A DNA stretch of 64,000 nucleotides, from contig NZ_VTGY01000011.1 of NCBI RefSeq assembly GCF_009729075.1, positions 496,001-560,000 on the forward strand. Reading direction: 5' to 3'. The DNA comes from Mycolicibacterium sp. CBMA 226. GTDB lineage: Bacteria > Actinomycetota > Actinomycetes > Mycobacteriales > Mycobacteriaceae. The stretch's first letter is position 1; each line of letters opens with the position of its first letter. The notes beneath the pieces are model-generated. The model was not told the DNA's origin, ran no database searches, and saw only the letters and a program-made list of their open reading frames with translations. Below, in pieces: positions 43,743-55,750 of this stretch. The position numbers were made by a program, and so were the translations under genes.

Positions 43743-44306
43743 TCACCAGATCGGCACCGGCGCCTCGCCCAGCGGGTAGTAGCCGGGCAATTGCTCGCCG
43801 GCCAGGCTGCGCTGGATGCGCTGCTGCATGCCTTTCGACAGCTTTCCGGCCGTCATCAGGTCCAGGTAGAGCTTCTGCACGTGGCCGAAGTCGAAGAAAT
43901 CGCGCTGCCAGGCGATCTTGGGTTCGCCGTCGACGTTCTCCAGCCGGAACCAGCTGCCGCCGATGCCGTAGATCTCGCGCGCGGGGGCCGACGAGTCCTC
44001 AGGATCGGTGACGACCTGCTTCCAGAAGCCGACCACCTCGCCCTGCTTGTCGTCGATCACCACCCGCTGGTACGGGTATTTCCAGCCCTCGAGGCCTTCC
44101 ATCTCCAAACCCAGGGCAATGTCCCGGATTTCGGCCTTACCAAGGCACATCACGTCTTCTTTGGGGCCGATGTTCCAGCCGTAGGTGGCGTCGTCGGTGT
44201 AGAAGTCGGCCATGGGCTTCCAGTCGCCGGCCGCTTCGGCATCACGGTTGACCTGCAGCCACCGCTCGACCCACTCTTCGAGTTCTGCGCGGGGGAATGA
44301 CGTCAT
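43743..44306 (-). CDS. NTF2-like protein (Rv0762c-position)
   Basis: 187 residues of SnoaL/NTF2-like fold (LQVNRDAEAAGDWKPMADFYTDDATYGWNIGP, YPYQRVVIDDKQGEVVGFWKQV). No catalytic residues can be assigned. ATG 44306 is preceded by AAAGGACAAGACA. It starts 18 bases after the ferredoxin gene in the CYP51 operon, as Rv0762c does. Function unknown. Confidence 0.78.
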   Translation of the reverse strand: MTSFPRAELEEWVERWLQVNRDAEAAGDWKPMADFYTDDATYGWNIGPKEDVMCLGKAEIRDIALGLEMEGLEGWKYPYQRVVIDDKQGEVVGFWKQVVTDPEDSSAPAREIYGIGGSWFRLENVDGEPKIAWQRDFFDFGHVQKLYLDLMTAGKLSKGMQQRIQRSLAGEQLPGYYPLGEAPVPIW

Positions 44307-44323
44307 TGTCTTGTCCTTTGTTT

Positions 44324-45916
<1,593 letters not shown>

Positions 45917-45920
<4 letters not shown>

Positions 45921-46771
45921 TTGTCCTCTTCGCTCCTCGCGTCCGCGGGTCCCGGCATCCCTTCCTCGCCCAGGGCGAGTGACTGGCGGTCCTTGGCCTC
46001 GGCCAACGGCGCTTCGGGCTGAAGTTCCATGTTGGCGATGAATCCGCCGCGCGGGGTCTCGGCGACGAACGTGATGGCGCGGGCCAGGTCGGCCGCGCGC
46101 AGGAAGTAGCTGTGCCGGGCCTGGCCCCACTTGGCCCAATCCTCAAGGGCCGGCCCGATCTTCTCGGCCGGCAGGCTCCAGCCCATGGACGTCATGGTCG
46201 GGCCGGGATGCACCACTGACGCGCGCACGCCGGTGCCTTCCAGCTCCATCTGAAAGTTGTTCACCATCGCGACCAGACCGGCCTTCGCGGCGCCGTAGGC
46301 GCCCATGTGCGGACGCTGACGGAGCGCCACGTCGGAGCCGACGAAAATCAGGCCGCCGCGGCGCCGCTCGACCATGCCGTCGAGTACGGCGCGGGCCATC
46401 CGGTTGGCGCCGACGAGGTGAATCTGCAGCTGCTCGGCGAACTCGTCGGTGCTCATCTCGTGTAGCCGGCCGAAGTTGGTGTCGCCGGCGCCGGTGACCA
46501 GAACCTCGATGTCGCCGAGCGCGGCTGTCGCCTTCGCGACGAAGTGCTCGACCGACGCGGTGTCGGTGACGTCGAGCGGCAGCGCAATCGCCTCACCGCC
46601 TTCGGCTTTGATCTGGTCGACGAGTTCCTGGCACTTCTCCACCCGGCGGGCGCCGAGCGCGACCGGGAAGCCGCGGGCGGCGAGTGCGGTCGCCGTCGCG
46701 GCGCCGATGCCCGAGGAGGCGCCGGCCACGATGGCGGGCCTGCGAGCGGGATGCGGTTCAAAACGGGCCAT
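45917..46771 (-). CDS. short-chain dehydrogenase/reductase (Rv0765c-like)
   Basis: 284 residues. NAD(P) loop GASSGIG at about 18-24, and catalytic YxxxK in YGAAKAG. The usual catalytic serine position is in FVGSDVAL. A C-terminal extension of about 40 residues is acidic. It lies directly upstream of cyp51 with a 4-base overlap and probably oxidises an alcohol on the same substrate series. Confidence 0.9.
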
Positions 46772-46798
46772 TTAGCGTGCCTTAATCTGTGTTGGGTT

Positions 46799-48027
<1,229 letters not shown>

Positions 48028-48031
<4 letters not shown>

Positions 48032-48633
48032 GCGTTGTCTCCCACGATAAGTCCGACGACGTATGACAGCCGGTCCGCGATCTGGTGATAGGTGTAGACG
48101 CCGCTGCCGGCGTTGACGAGCGCGCCGAAGTACGTCATCTCCAAGGCCGACAGCAGGCGGGGGTCGGCGTCGGGGCCGACAGCCGAGCGGATGCGCTTGT
48201 GGATTTCGCCACCGATCCGGTCGCGCACCTTGCGGACCGTCTCGTCGTCGCCCGAGAGCAGGGCCGTGGTGCACGCAGCGGCCACCCCGGGCTCGTCGGC
48301 GACCACCAGCGCGAGGCTGCGCAGTGCCTGCTCGACACGGCTGGCCATCGTCTGGTTGACGTCGGTGAAGTAGGGCACCTGCCGAACCATGTCCAGGTAC
48401 ACCTCGGCGATGAGGTGGTTCTTGGACGAGAAGTAGGTGTAGGCGGTTGCCGGCGCGACCTTGGCCCGCGCTGCTACCGCGCGCACCGTCAGGTCGGCGT
48501 AGGACGACTCCCGGAGCATCTCGCGACCGGCGGCCAAAACCTTCTGAAAGGTTTCCTCCTGGCGGCGGTTGCGTGGCTGGTCGTCCACTTCTTGGCTGGC
48601 GCTTGTGATGGCGGCCACTGCATCGCTGGACAC
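48028..48633 (-). CDS. TetR-family repressor (Rv0767c position)
   Basis: 201 residues, N-terminal helix-turn-helix (TVRAVAARAKVAPATAYTYFSSKNHLIAEVY), then a ligand-binding helical domain. GTG start, and a perfect palindrome overlaps the start codon; two related palindromes lie upstream of the divergent aldA gene. This arrangement predicts autorepression and control of both flanking operons. Confidence 0.88.
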
Positions 48634-48640
48634 ATGTCCA
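48627..48640. promoter_or_regulatory. TetR operator candidate 1
   Basis: TGGACA-CA-TGTCCA, a perfect 6+2+6 palindrome covering the GTG start of the TetR gene. Confidence 0.7.
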
Positions 48641-48784
48641 AGTTAGCCGATGCCGTGCTCCGGAAGCAAGACGGTGCGGCAAAAAGCCAGTTTAATCGCC
48701 GTTTAGCACGAGAGCGACATTGCTGATTTGGACGCACCCTTGCTACTCGACGGCGCGTGAGGTTATGGTTCGACTGAACGTTGT

Positions 48785-48798
48785 CGGACAGCTGTCCA
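48785..48798. promoter_or_regulatory. TetR operator candidate 2
   Basis: CGGACA-GC-TGTCCA, the same pattern with one end mismatch, 46 bases upstream of the aldA start. Confidence 0.7.
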
Positions 48799-48814
48799 AC
48801 TAAAATCACATTGC

Positions 48815-48827
48815 TGGACATCGTCCA
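48815..48827. promoter_or_regulatory. TetR operator candidate 3
   Basis: TGGAC-ATC-GTCCA, a related palindrome one base shorter, 17 bases before aldA ATG. With candidate 2 it brackets the likely aldA promoter. The rest of 48634-48843 holds no gene. Confidence 0.6.
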
Positions 48828-48843
48828 GTGGGCAGGAGTGCAG

Positions 48844-50313
48844 ATGACCTTGCTGGGTGATCGCGAAAGTCGTCTTCTCATCGACGGAAAACTGGTGCCG
48901 GCGTCGCGCGGCACGTTCCCGACCATCAATCCCGCCACCGAGGAAGTCATCGGGGTGGCGGCCGATGCCACGGTGGGGGACATGGCCGACGCCATCGACG
49001 CCGCCCGGCAGGCCTTCGACGAGACCGACTGGTCCACGAATGTCGAGCTGCGGGTGCGCTGCCTGCGCCAATTGCAGCAGGCCATGCGGGACCACGCTGA
49101 CGAGCTACGCGAGCTGACCATCTCAGAGGTCGGCGCACCGCGGATGCTCACCGCCGGAGCGCATCTCGCTGGTCCGATCGAAGACCTGAGCTTCGCCGCC
49201 GACACCGCGGAGAACTACCAGTGGACCACCGACCTGGGACACGCCACGCCGCAAGGGATTCCGACCAACCGGACCATCGCGCGGGAGGCTGTCGGCGTCG
49301 TCGGCGCCATCACACCGTGGAACTTTCCGCACCAGATCAACCTGGCCAAAGTCGGGCCTGCGCTCGCCGCGGGCAACACCCTGATCCTCAAGCCGGCGCC
49401 GGATACTCCGTGGGCTGCGGCCGTGCTCGGCGAGCTGATCACCGAGCACACCGATTTCCCGGCGGGCGCCATCAACATCGTCACCTCACGTGACCACGGT
49501 GTCGGCGCACTGCTGTCGAAAGACCCTCGGGTGGACATGGTTTCGTTCACCGGCTCGACCGTCACCGGCCGCGCCGTGATGACCGACGCCGCGGCCACCA
49601 TCAAGAAGGTGTTCCTGGAACTCGGCGGGAAGTCGGCTTTCCTCGTGCTCGACGACGCCGACGTGGCCGCCGCCTGCGCCATGGCCGCGTTCACGGCGTC
49701 GATGCACGCGGGCCAGGGCTGTGCGATCACCACCCGACTGGTCGTCCCGCGTGCTCGCTACGACGAGGCCGTCGCGGCCGCAGCGGGCACCATGGGCGGC
49801 ATCAAGCCGGGCGACCCGTCGAGCCCGCGGACCGTCTGCGGCCCGGTGATCTCGGCCCGCCAGCGTGACCGGGTGCAGAGCTACCTCGACCTCGCCATCG
49901 AGGAGGGCGGCACGTTCGCCTGTGGTGGTGGCCGCCCGGCCGACCGCGACACGGGGTTCTTCATCGAGCCTACCGTGATTGCCGGACTGGACAATTCAGC
50001 GCGCGTCGCCCGCGAGGAGATCTTCGGGCCGGTGCTCACCGTGATCGCTCATGACGGCGACGACGACGCCGTCCGCATCGCCAATGACTCGCCGTACGGG
50101 CTGTCCGGCACGGTGTTCTCGGCCGACCCGCAGCGGGCGGCAGGCGTGGCGGCGCGGCTGCGCGTCGGGACCGTCAACGTCAACGGGGGCGTCTGGTACT
50201 CCGCCGACGCTCCGTTCGGCGGCTACAAGCAATCCGGCAACGGCCGGGAGATGGGCATCGCCGGGTTCGAGGAGTACCTGGAGACCAAGTGCATCGCGAC
50301 GTTGGCCACGTAA
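48844..50313 (+). CDS. aldA: aldehyde dehydrogenase AldA (Rv0768-like)
   Basis: 489 residues. NAD-binding ITPWNFPHQINLAKVGPALAA, catalytic Glu in LELGGKSAF, nucleophilic Cys in HAGQGCAITTR, and the terminal EEIFGPVL and FGGYKQSG motifs. It oxidises an aldehyde to the acid, plausibly the product of the AdhB or SDR enzymes of the divergent operon. ATG 48844 follows GGCAGGAG. First gene of the plus-strand operon. Confidence 0.94.
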   Translation: MTLLGDRESRLLIDGKLVPASRGTFPTINPATEEVIGVAADATVGDMADAIDAARQAFDETDWSTNVELRVRCLRQLQQAMRDHADELRELTISEVGAPRMLTAGAHLAGPIEDLSFAADTAENYQWTTDLGHATPQGIPTNRTIAREAVGVVGAITPWNFPHQINLAKVGPALAAGNTLILKPAPDTPWAAAVLGELITEHTDFPAGAINIVTSRDHGVGALLSKDPRVDMVSFTGSTVTGRAVMTDAAATIKKVFLELGGKSAFLVLDDADVAAACAMAAFTASMHAGQGCAITTRLVVPRARYDEAVAAAAGTMGGIKPGDPSSPRTVCGPVISARQRDRVQSYLDLAIEEGGTFACGGGRPADRDTGFFIEPTVIAGLDNSARVAREEIFGPVLTVIAHDGDDDAVRIANDSPYGLSGTVFSADPQRAAGVAARLRVGTVNVNGGVWYSADAPFGGYKQSGNGREMGIAGFEEYLETKCIATLAT

Positions 50314-50375
50314 TCCACTGCTCCGGCCGCGCGACCGAGAACTGTTGACTGACAAGAGTTATTCGAGAGGAAATC

Positions 50376-51128
50376 ATGAGCAGGTTTGAGAACAAGGTCG
50401 CGATCGTGACCGGGGCCGGCGGCGGTATCGGCCAGGTGTACGCCGAGGCGTTGGCCCGCGAGGGTGCTGCCGTCGTCATCGCCGACATCAATGTCGAAGG
50501 CGCGGAGAAGGTGGCCGCCGGCATCAAGGCCGACGGCGGAAAGGCGCTCGCCGTGCGGGTCGACGTCTCCGATATCGATTCGGCGGCCGACATGGCCGCC
50601 CAGACCGTGGCTGAATTCGGTGGTATCGACTACCTGGTGAACAACGCCGCGATCTTCGGCGGCATGAAGCTCGACGGCCTGCTGACCGTCGACTGGGACT
50701 ACTACCGCAAGTTCATGAGCGTCAACCTCGACGGTGCGCTGGTGTGTACCCGCGCGGTGTTCCCGCACATGGAGAAGCGCGGCGGTGGGTCCATCGTCAA
50801 CCAGTCCTCCACCGCGGCATGGGTTTACGCCAACTTCTACGGTCTGGCCAAGGTGGGCGTCAACGGCCTGACCCAGCAGCTGTCGCGTGAGTTGGGGTGG
50901 CGCAACATCCGGATCAACGCCATCGCGCCGGGACCGATCGATACCGAGGCCAACCGCAGCACCACGCCGCAGGCCATCGTCAAGCAGATCGTCCAGACCC
51001 TGCCGCTGGCGCGGATGGGCACCCCTGAAGACCTCGCCGGCATGTGCCTGTTCCTGCTGTCCGACGAGGCCAGCTGGATAACCGGACAGATCTTCAACGT
51101 CGACGGCGGACAGATCATCCGGTCATGA
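50376..51128 (+). CDS. short-chain dehydrogenase/reductase (Rv0769-like)
   Basis: 250 residues. NAD loop GAGGGIG, NNAAIFGG, Ser in NQSSTAAW and the catalytic YGLAK. The C-terminus TGQIFNVDGGQIIRS is typical of classical SDRs. GAGAGGAAATC ribosome site. Its stop overlaps the next start (ATGA). Confidence 0.92.
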   Translation: MSRFENKVAIVTGAGGGIGQVYAEALAREGAAVVIADINVEGAEKVAAGIKADGGKALAVRVDVSDIDSAADMAAQTVAEFGGIDYLVNNAAIFGGMKLDGLLTVDWDYYRKFMSVNLDGALVCTRAVFPHMEKRGGGSIVNQSSTAAWVYANFYGLAKVGVNGLTQQLSRELGWRNIRINAIAPGPIDTEANRSTTPQAIVKQIVQTLPLARMGTPEDLAGMCLFLLSDEASWITGQIFNVDGGQIIRS

Positions 51129-51976
51129 GTTCTGACGTGAAACTGGGGTATATCGGGTTGGGTAACCAGGGCGCCCCGATGGCCAAGCGCCTGGCCGAAT
51201 GGCCCGGCGGGCTCATCGTTTTCGACATGCGGGCCGAGGCCATGGCGCCGTTCGCCGAACTCGGCGCCACCTTGGCCGACAGTGTCGCGGAGGTCGCCAA
51301 GGCCGACGTCATCAGCGTGACGGTGCTCAACGACGAGCAGGTTCGCGACGTCGTGACGCAGCTTGCCGACCACGCCGCGCCCGGTGCGGTGATCGCGATC
51401 CACTCCACGATCGAGCCCACGACGGCCGTCGAGCTGGCCGAGCAGCTGCGGCCCAAGGGGATTCACATCGTCGACGCCCCGGTCAGTGGCGGCGCCCATG
51501 CGGCGAGCAAGGGCGAGCTGGCGGTCATGGTCGGGGCCGACGACGAGGCCTACGACAAGGTGAAGCCCGTCTTCAAGCAGTGGGCGTCGTTGGTGGTGCG
51601 CGCCGGTGAACCCGGTGCCGGAACCAAGATGAAGTTGGCCCGGAACATGCTGACCTTCATCGGTTTTGCCGCCGCGTGTGAAGCGCAGAAGCTGGCCGAG
51701 GCTGCGGGCATCGACCTGCAGAAGCTGGGCCGCGTGGTGCGGCACAGTGACGCGCAGTCGGGTGGTCCGGGCGCCATCATGGCGCGTGACGACACCAAGC
51801 CGCTGGCGCCGGACCACTTCCTCTACAACATGTTCGTCCACACCCGTGGGCTGGCGGAGAAGGATCTGTCGCTGGCGCTCGGTCTGGGTTCGGCTGTGGG
51901 AGTGGATCTTCCGCTGGCCGAGCTGGCACTGGCCAATATTGCCGACGGCCTCGGCGTACCGCACGTGAAGGAATGA
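51125..51976 (+). CDS. beta-hydroxyacid dehydrogenase family protein (Rv0770-like)
   Basis: 283 residues of the 6-phosphogluconate/3-hydroxyisobutyrate dehydrogenase superfamily. NAD loop GYIGLGNQGAPMA, substrate signature VDAPVSGGAHAASKGELAVMVG and catalytic lysine in GAGTKMKLARNML. It oxidises a 3-hydroxyacid; the substrate is unknown. It overlaps both neighbours by 4 bases. Confidence 0.92.
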   Translation: MSSDVKLGYIGLGNQGAPMAKRLAEWPGGLIVFDMRAEAMAPFAELGATLADSVAEVAKADVISVTVLNDEQVRDVVTQLADHAAPGAVIAIHSTIEPTTAVELAEQLRPKGIHIVDAPVSGGAHAASKGELAVMVGADDEAYDKVKPVFKQWASLVVRAGEPGAGTKMKLARNMLTFIGFAAACEAQKLAEAAGIDLQKLGRVVRHSDAQSGGPGAIMARDDTKPLAPDHFLYNMFVHTRGLAEKDLSLALGLGSAVGVDLPLAELALANIADGLGVPHVKE

Positions 51977-52005
51977 CGTCTCCGGACGCGAGGAGGATAA
52001 AGACT

Positions 52006-52449
52006 ATGGACGAGCTGCGCGCCAAAGGCCTGGCGAAGATGAACGAGGTCTACGGCTGGGAGATGCCCAACATCGAGGGCGACCCGTACTTCGACCTCAC
52101 CGTGGACCACCTGTTCGGCACCATCTGGAGCAAGCCGGGGCTGTCCATGCGGGAGAAGCGGCTGATGACGTTCACGTGCGTCACCGCCGTCGGCTCGCAG
52201 GACCTCGCCGAGATCCAGATCAACGCTGCCTTGCTCAACGAGGAATTCACCGAGGCCGAGCTCAAGGACATCGGCATCTTCCTCACGCAGTACCTCGGCT
52301 TCCCGCTCGGTTCGGCGTTCAACGGCGCCGTGTCCAAGGTGGTCGCCAGGCGACGCAAGGCGGCGGATAAGGGCGTGGCCGAGGACCGCAAGGCCAACGT
52401 CAACGCCGCCGTCAAGATGAACACCGGGAGCGGGCTGGATGACAAGTAG
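52006..52449 (+). CDS. carboxymuconolactone decarboxylase-like protein (Rv0771-like)
   Basis: 147 residues, AhpD-like helical fold (WSKPGLSMREKRLMTFTCVTAVGS, then FTEAELKDIGIFLTQYLGFP). There is no CxxC pair, so it is not a peroxidase of the AhpD kind and is closer to the decarboxylase branch. ATG 52006 has AGGAGG 9 bases upstream; ATG 51973, overlapping the previous stop, is the alternative. It belongs to the aldA operon. Confidence 0.85.
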   Translation: MDELRAKGLAKMNEVYGWEMPNIEGDPYFDLTVDHLFGTIWSKPGLSMREKRLMTFTCVTAVGSQDLAEIQINAALLNEEFTEAELKDIGIFLTQYLGFPLGSAFNGAVSKVVARRRKAADKGVAEDRKANVNAAVKMNTGSGLDDK

Positions 52450-53665
52450 GTACGCGTCACTGTCGCGTGCTGAGCTCGCGGCGCTGGTGCCGGAACTGCT
52501 GCTGATCGGCCAGCTCATCGACCGCGCCGGAATGGCCTGGTGCATCGTCGAATTCGGCCGCGAAGAGATGCTGCAGGTCGCGATCGAGGAGTGGGCCGGG
52601 TCCAGCCCGCTCTACACGAAGCGCATGCAGAAGGCGCTGAAATATGAAGGTGTGGACGTCATCACGATCTTCAAAGGCCTGCAGCTCGACATCGGCGCAC
52701 CGCCGCAGTTCATGGACTTCCGCTACACCGTGCACGACCGCTGGCACGGCGAGTTCCACCTGGACCACTGCGGTGCCCTCATGGACGTCGAGCCCATGGG
52801 CCCCGACTACGTGCGCGGCATGTGCCACGACATCGAGGACCCGACGTTCGACGCGACGGCGCTGGCCACCAACCGGCGCTGCCAGGTGCGGCCCATCCAC
52901 CGGCCGCCGCGCGTGCCGGCGGACCGGACGCCCGCCTGCGCGTGGACCGTCATCATCGACGAGTCGTATCCCGAGGTCGGATTCATCCCGCAGCTCGACA
53001 TCATCGGCGCGACCAATGCGTATCTGTGCGAGCTCGACGACATCGATCCCGCCGACGAGGGACAGGCCGACTACTCGGGCCCGCTGTTGAGCGATGTCGA
53101 CTTCTCGGCGTTCTCGCACTCGGCGCTGGTGCGTATCGCCGACGAGGTCTGTCTGCAGATGCACCTGCTGGTGCTGTCGTTCGCGCTGGCCGTGCGGGCC
53201 CGGTGCAACGGCGATATCCAGAAGGAACGCTCGATCCGGACCAAGTCGCTCATCGGTATCTCAGGCGTGGCTGCCGAGCGCATCCGGCGGGTACTGGGGC
53301 TGCCGGACGACGCCGCCGGCGCGCTGCGGGTGCTGGAGCTGCATCCGCTCCTCAACCCCGCCGCATATGTCTCCGTTGATGTTTCGGGCAACGAGGCGCA
53401 TGTGCACCCCTCACCCGCGCACGAGGACGGCGCCTGGATCTCTCTGGTGTCCCCGGAGTCGGGCCTGCCGCTGCAGGCGATCGCCACGGCGGTCAACCCA
53501 CTGCTGCGCGCAGAAGTCTCCGGCGACGCCACCGACTGGACCGTGCGGTTCATCGAAACCGACACCCCGGCAAAGGAACTCGGTGAGGTCTCGGTGTGCA
53601 AGGTCAGCAGCGGCGCGGCCTGGGTCTTCGAGGAACGCAAATCCCTGCCGTTGACGGTGGTTTAG
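52439..53665 (+). CDS. unrecognised 408-residue protein of the aldA operon
   Basis: Starts 11 bases inside the previous gene, so it is the last, co-translated member of the operon. No signal peptide or membrane helix. Visible features: ELAALVPELLLIGQLIDRAGM near the N-terminus; a His/Cys/Asp cluster at about 100-125 (WHGEFHLDHCGALMDVEPMG, RGMCHDIEDP) that could bind a metal; TNRRCQVRPIHRPPR; a long helical stretch near 225-250. M. tuberculosis goes from Rv0771 directly to purD (Rv0772), so the gene is absent there. A distant hydrolase relationship is conceivable but I cannot support a family. Confidence 0.7.
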   Translation: MTSRYASLSRAELAALVPELLLIGQLIDRAGMAWCIVEFGREEMLQVAIEEWAGSSPLYTKRMQKALKYEGVDVITIFKGLQLDIGAPPQFMDFRYTVHDRWHGEFHLDHCGALMDVEPMGPDYVRGMCHDIEDPTFDATALATNRRCQVRPIHRPPRVPADRTPACAWTVIIDESYPEVGFIPQLDIIGATNAYLCELDDIDPADEGQADYSGPLLSDVDFSAFSHSALVRIADEVCLQMHLLVLSFALAVRARCNGDIQKERSIRTKSLIGISGVAAERIRRVLGLPDDAAGALRVLELHPLLNPAAYVSVDVSGNEAHVHPSPAHEDGAWISLVSPESGLPLQAIATAVNPLLRAEVSGDATDWTVRFIETDTPAKELGEVSVCKVSSGAAWVFEERKSLPLTVV

Positions 53666-53713
53666 CGCGCCGCCGGTGAGAGCGGCTCTCTGGGACACTT
53701 GTCGGCCGAAGTC

Positions 53714-53750
53714 GTCAGCATCGGCTGACGTTGTCAGCGCATGATGACAA
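53714..53750. other. two adjacent inverted repeats in a convergent gap
   Basis: GTCAGC-ATCG-GCTGAC (53714-53729) and TTGTCA-N8-TGACAA (53731-53750), both perfect. They lie in the 247-base gap between two convergently transcribed genes, so a terminator or a protein-binding site is possible; there is no U-tract. Confidence 0.45.
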
Positions 53751-53840
53751 TGTCGCGTTTTGTGACAGCTCTGGGTGAAACGTATTGAGGTGAGAGGTGA
53801 GTTTCGGCATCGACCCTGCGTTGACGCCACAAAAGACCGA

Positions 53841-53876
53841 GTAGAGGTGTGCGTGGAGGTAGATGTGTGCGTGGAG
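53841..53876. repeat. 18-bp head-to-tail duplication
   Basis: Two copies of GTAGAKGTGTGCGTGGAG, 17 of 18 bases identical, in the same convergent gap. No coding frame is convincing here. Confidence 0.6.
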
Positions 53877-53912
53877 GCAGGGCCAACGTCCGTGCTGGAC
53901 GGTTCGAACCGC

Positions 53913-54404
53913 TCAGAAGTCGTCGAACTCGCTGTCGAGACTCTGGATACGCCCGGCGACCCCCGACAGGTCGGTGTGTGAGCGTTGGATGATGTCGGCG
54001 ACGTCGCCGCTGGCCTTGCCGATCGCCGACCACAGCGCATGGTCGGCGGCGGCGGTCGGCGTCTTCTTGGCTTTGTCGGCGAGGTCGGTCACCCACTGCT
54101 TGAGCGCGTCGAGTTCGCGGCGTCCGCCGTTGACCACGCCTGCGGATCGCTCGAGCTCGTCGCCCAGCCGCTTGTCGAGATCGGCCAGCCGGCCGAGGGC
54201 CTGGGCGTGCTTGTCGTTGGCGTCGGCGTAGCGGTCGGCCGCGGCGCCGGTCCAGTGCGATCCGGGACCCGCGGCCTTCACCTGATCCTGCAGCCCCCGC
54301 AGCTGCTCGCTCTTGTCGAAATCGCTGCGGTCGTGCGGCACGCCTTCGCCGAAGGCGGCGCGGGCGCGCTCCCACATCAGCAGGAAGGCATTCAGCGGCT
54401 CCAC
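53913..54404 (-). CDS. EspA/EspE-like ESX-associated protein
   Basis: 163 residues from GTG 54404, which has AGGAGG 8-9 bases upstream; the longer TTG frame would contain that ribosome site. Almost wholly helical: LLMWERARAAFGEG, then a WxG-type turn GSHWTGAAADRYADAND, then a long coiled coil of about 80 residues. This resembles the helical-hairpin core of EspA/EspE proteins secreted by type VII systems. No YxxxD/E secretion motif is evident, and no ESX genes are in the window. Divergent from purD, with 67 bases between starts. Confidence 0.6.
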   Translation of the reverse strand: MEPLNAFLLMWERARAAFGEGVPHDRSDFDKSEQLRGLQDQVKAAGPGSHWTGAAADRYADANDKHAQALGRLADLDKRLGDELERSAGVVNGGRRELDALKQWVTDLADKAKKTPTAAADHALWSAIGKASGDVADIIQRSHTDLSGVAGRIQSLDSEFDDF

Positions 54405-54471
54405 CGGTGCAGACCTCCTCGCGTGCTTCAAGCCAGTTCAGTTTAGGACGGGCCCGGCCGGAGTTTAGGGT

Positions 54472-55746
54472 GTGGCTGTGCGCGTCCTCGTGATCGGCTC
54501 CGGTGCCCGTGAACATGCCCTGCTGCTTGCCCTGAGCCGCGACCCCCAGGTGGACTACCTGGCCGTCGCCCCCGGCAACGCCGGTACATCCGCTGTCGCC
54601 GAGCAGCACGACGTCGACATCACCGCCGCCGACGAGGTCGTCGCGCTGGCCAAGAAGCTGAGCGCAGACCTGGTCGTGATCGGACCCGAGGTACCGCTGG
54701 TGCTCGGTGTGGCAGACGCGCTGCGGGCGGCCGGCATCGCCAGCTTCGGGCCGTCCAAGGACGCCGCCCGCATCGAAGGCTCGAAGGCGTTCGCCAAGGA
54801 CGTCATGGCTGCCGCCGGGGTCCGCACCGCGACCAGCGAGATCGTCGACAACCCCGCCCACCTCGATGCCGCACTCGACCGCTTCGGCCCGCCCGCCGGC
54901 CAGCACGCCTGGGTCGTCAAGGACGACGGTCTGGCCGCAGGCAAGGGCGTCGTCGTGTCCCCCGACCGTGAGGCCGCCCGCGCGCACGCCGCCGAGCTGC
55001 TCGAGTCCGGTCACCCCGTCCTGCTCGAGTCGTTCCTCGACGGACCCGAGGTCTCGCTGTTCTGCGTCGTCGACGGCGAGACCGTGGTGCCGCTGCTGCC
55101 GGCCCAGGACTTCAAGCGCGTCGGCGACAACGACAGCGGACCCAACACCGGTGGCATGGGCGCCTACACGCCGCTGCCGTGGCTGCCTGCCGCCGTCGTC
55201 GACCAGATCGTCGACGAGGTCGTCAAACCCGTTGCCGCGGAACTGGTTCGGCGTGACAGCGCATTCTCCGGGTTGCTGTACGCCGGCCTGGCCATCACCT
55301 CGAAGGGCCCGGCTGTCGTCGAATTCAACTGCCGCTTCGGCGATCCCGAGACCCAGGCGGTGCTGGCGCTGCTGGAGACCCCGCTGGGCACGCTGCTGAA
55401 CGCCGCCGCCACCGGCACGCTGGACTCCGTCGGTGCGCTGCAGTGGAAGGACGGGTCCGCCGTGACCGTCGTGGTGGCCGCCGAGAACTACCCGGGACGC
55501 CCCCGCGTTGGCGACGTGATCACCGGATCGGAGACGGCCGGCGTGCTGCACGCGGGCACCACCCGCCGCGACGACGGCAGCGTCGTCTCCTCCGGCGGTC
55601 GGGTGCTGTCAGTGGTCGGCACCGGCGCGGACCTGGCGGCCGCGCGGGCCGAGGCCTACCGGATCATCGAGTCGATTCGCTTGCCGGGCAGCCACTTCCG
55701 GACCGACATCGGCCTCGCCGCCGCCGAAGGCCGCATCTCGCTCTAG
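54472..55746 (+). CDS. purD: phosphoribosylamine-glycine ligase PurD
   Basis: 424 residues, ATP-grasp enzyme of the second purine step (GAR synthetase). N-terminal [16 protein letters not shown]-grasp parts [40 protein letters not shown] and [12 protein letters not shown] with the metal-binding Glu and Asn. GTG start. Purine gene purB lies 1.7 kb downstream, as in M. tuberculosis (Rv0772, Rv0777). Confidence 0.97.
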   Translation: MAVRVLVIGSGAREHALLLALSRDPQVDYLAVAPGNAGTSAVAEQHDVDITAADEVVALAKKLSADLVVIGPEVPLVLGVADALRAAGIASFGPSKDAARIEGSKAFAKDVMAAAGVRTATSEIVDNPAHLDAALDRFGPPAGQHAWVVKDDGLAAGKGVVVSPDREAARAHAAELLESGHPVLLESFLDGPEVSLFCVVDGETVVPLLPAQDFKRVGDNDSGPNTGGMGAYTPLPWLPAAVVDQIVDEVVKPVAAELVRRDSAFSGLLYAGLAITSKGPAVVEFNCRFGDPETQAVLALLETPLGTLLNAAATGTLDSVGALQWKDGSAVTVVVAAENYPGRPRVGDVITGSETAGVLHAGTTRRDDGSVVSSGGRVLSVVGTGADLAAARAEAYRIIESIRLPGSHFRTDIGLAAAEGRISL

Positions 55747-55750
55747 CCGG

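Noticed and set aside
48032..48682. N-terminal extension of the CYP123-like P450 to 627 residues
   Set aside because: It is the TetR coding region read in another frame; ATG 48031 overlaps the TetR stop and gives a normal P450 length.
48771..48780. KstR-like half site before aldA (GAACGTTG)
   Set aside because: The AAC and GTT halves lack the 2-base spacer required by the KstR consensus.
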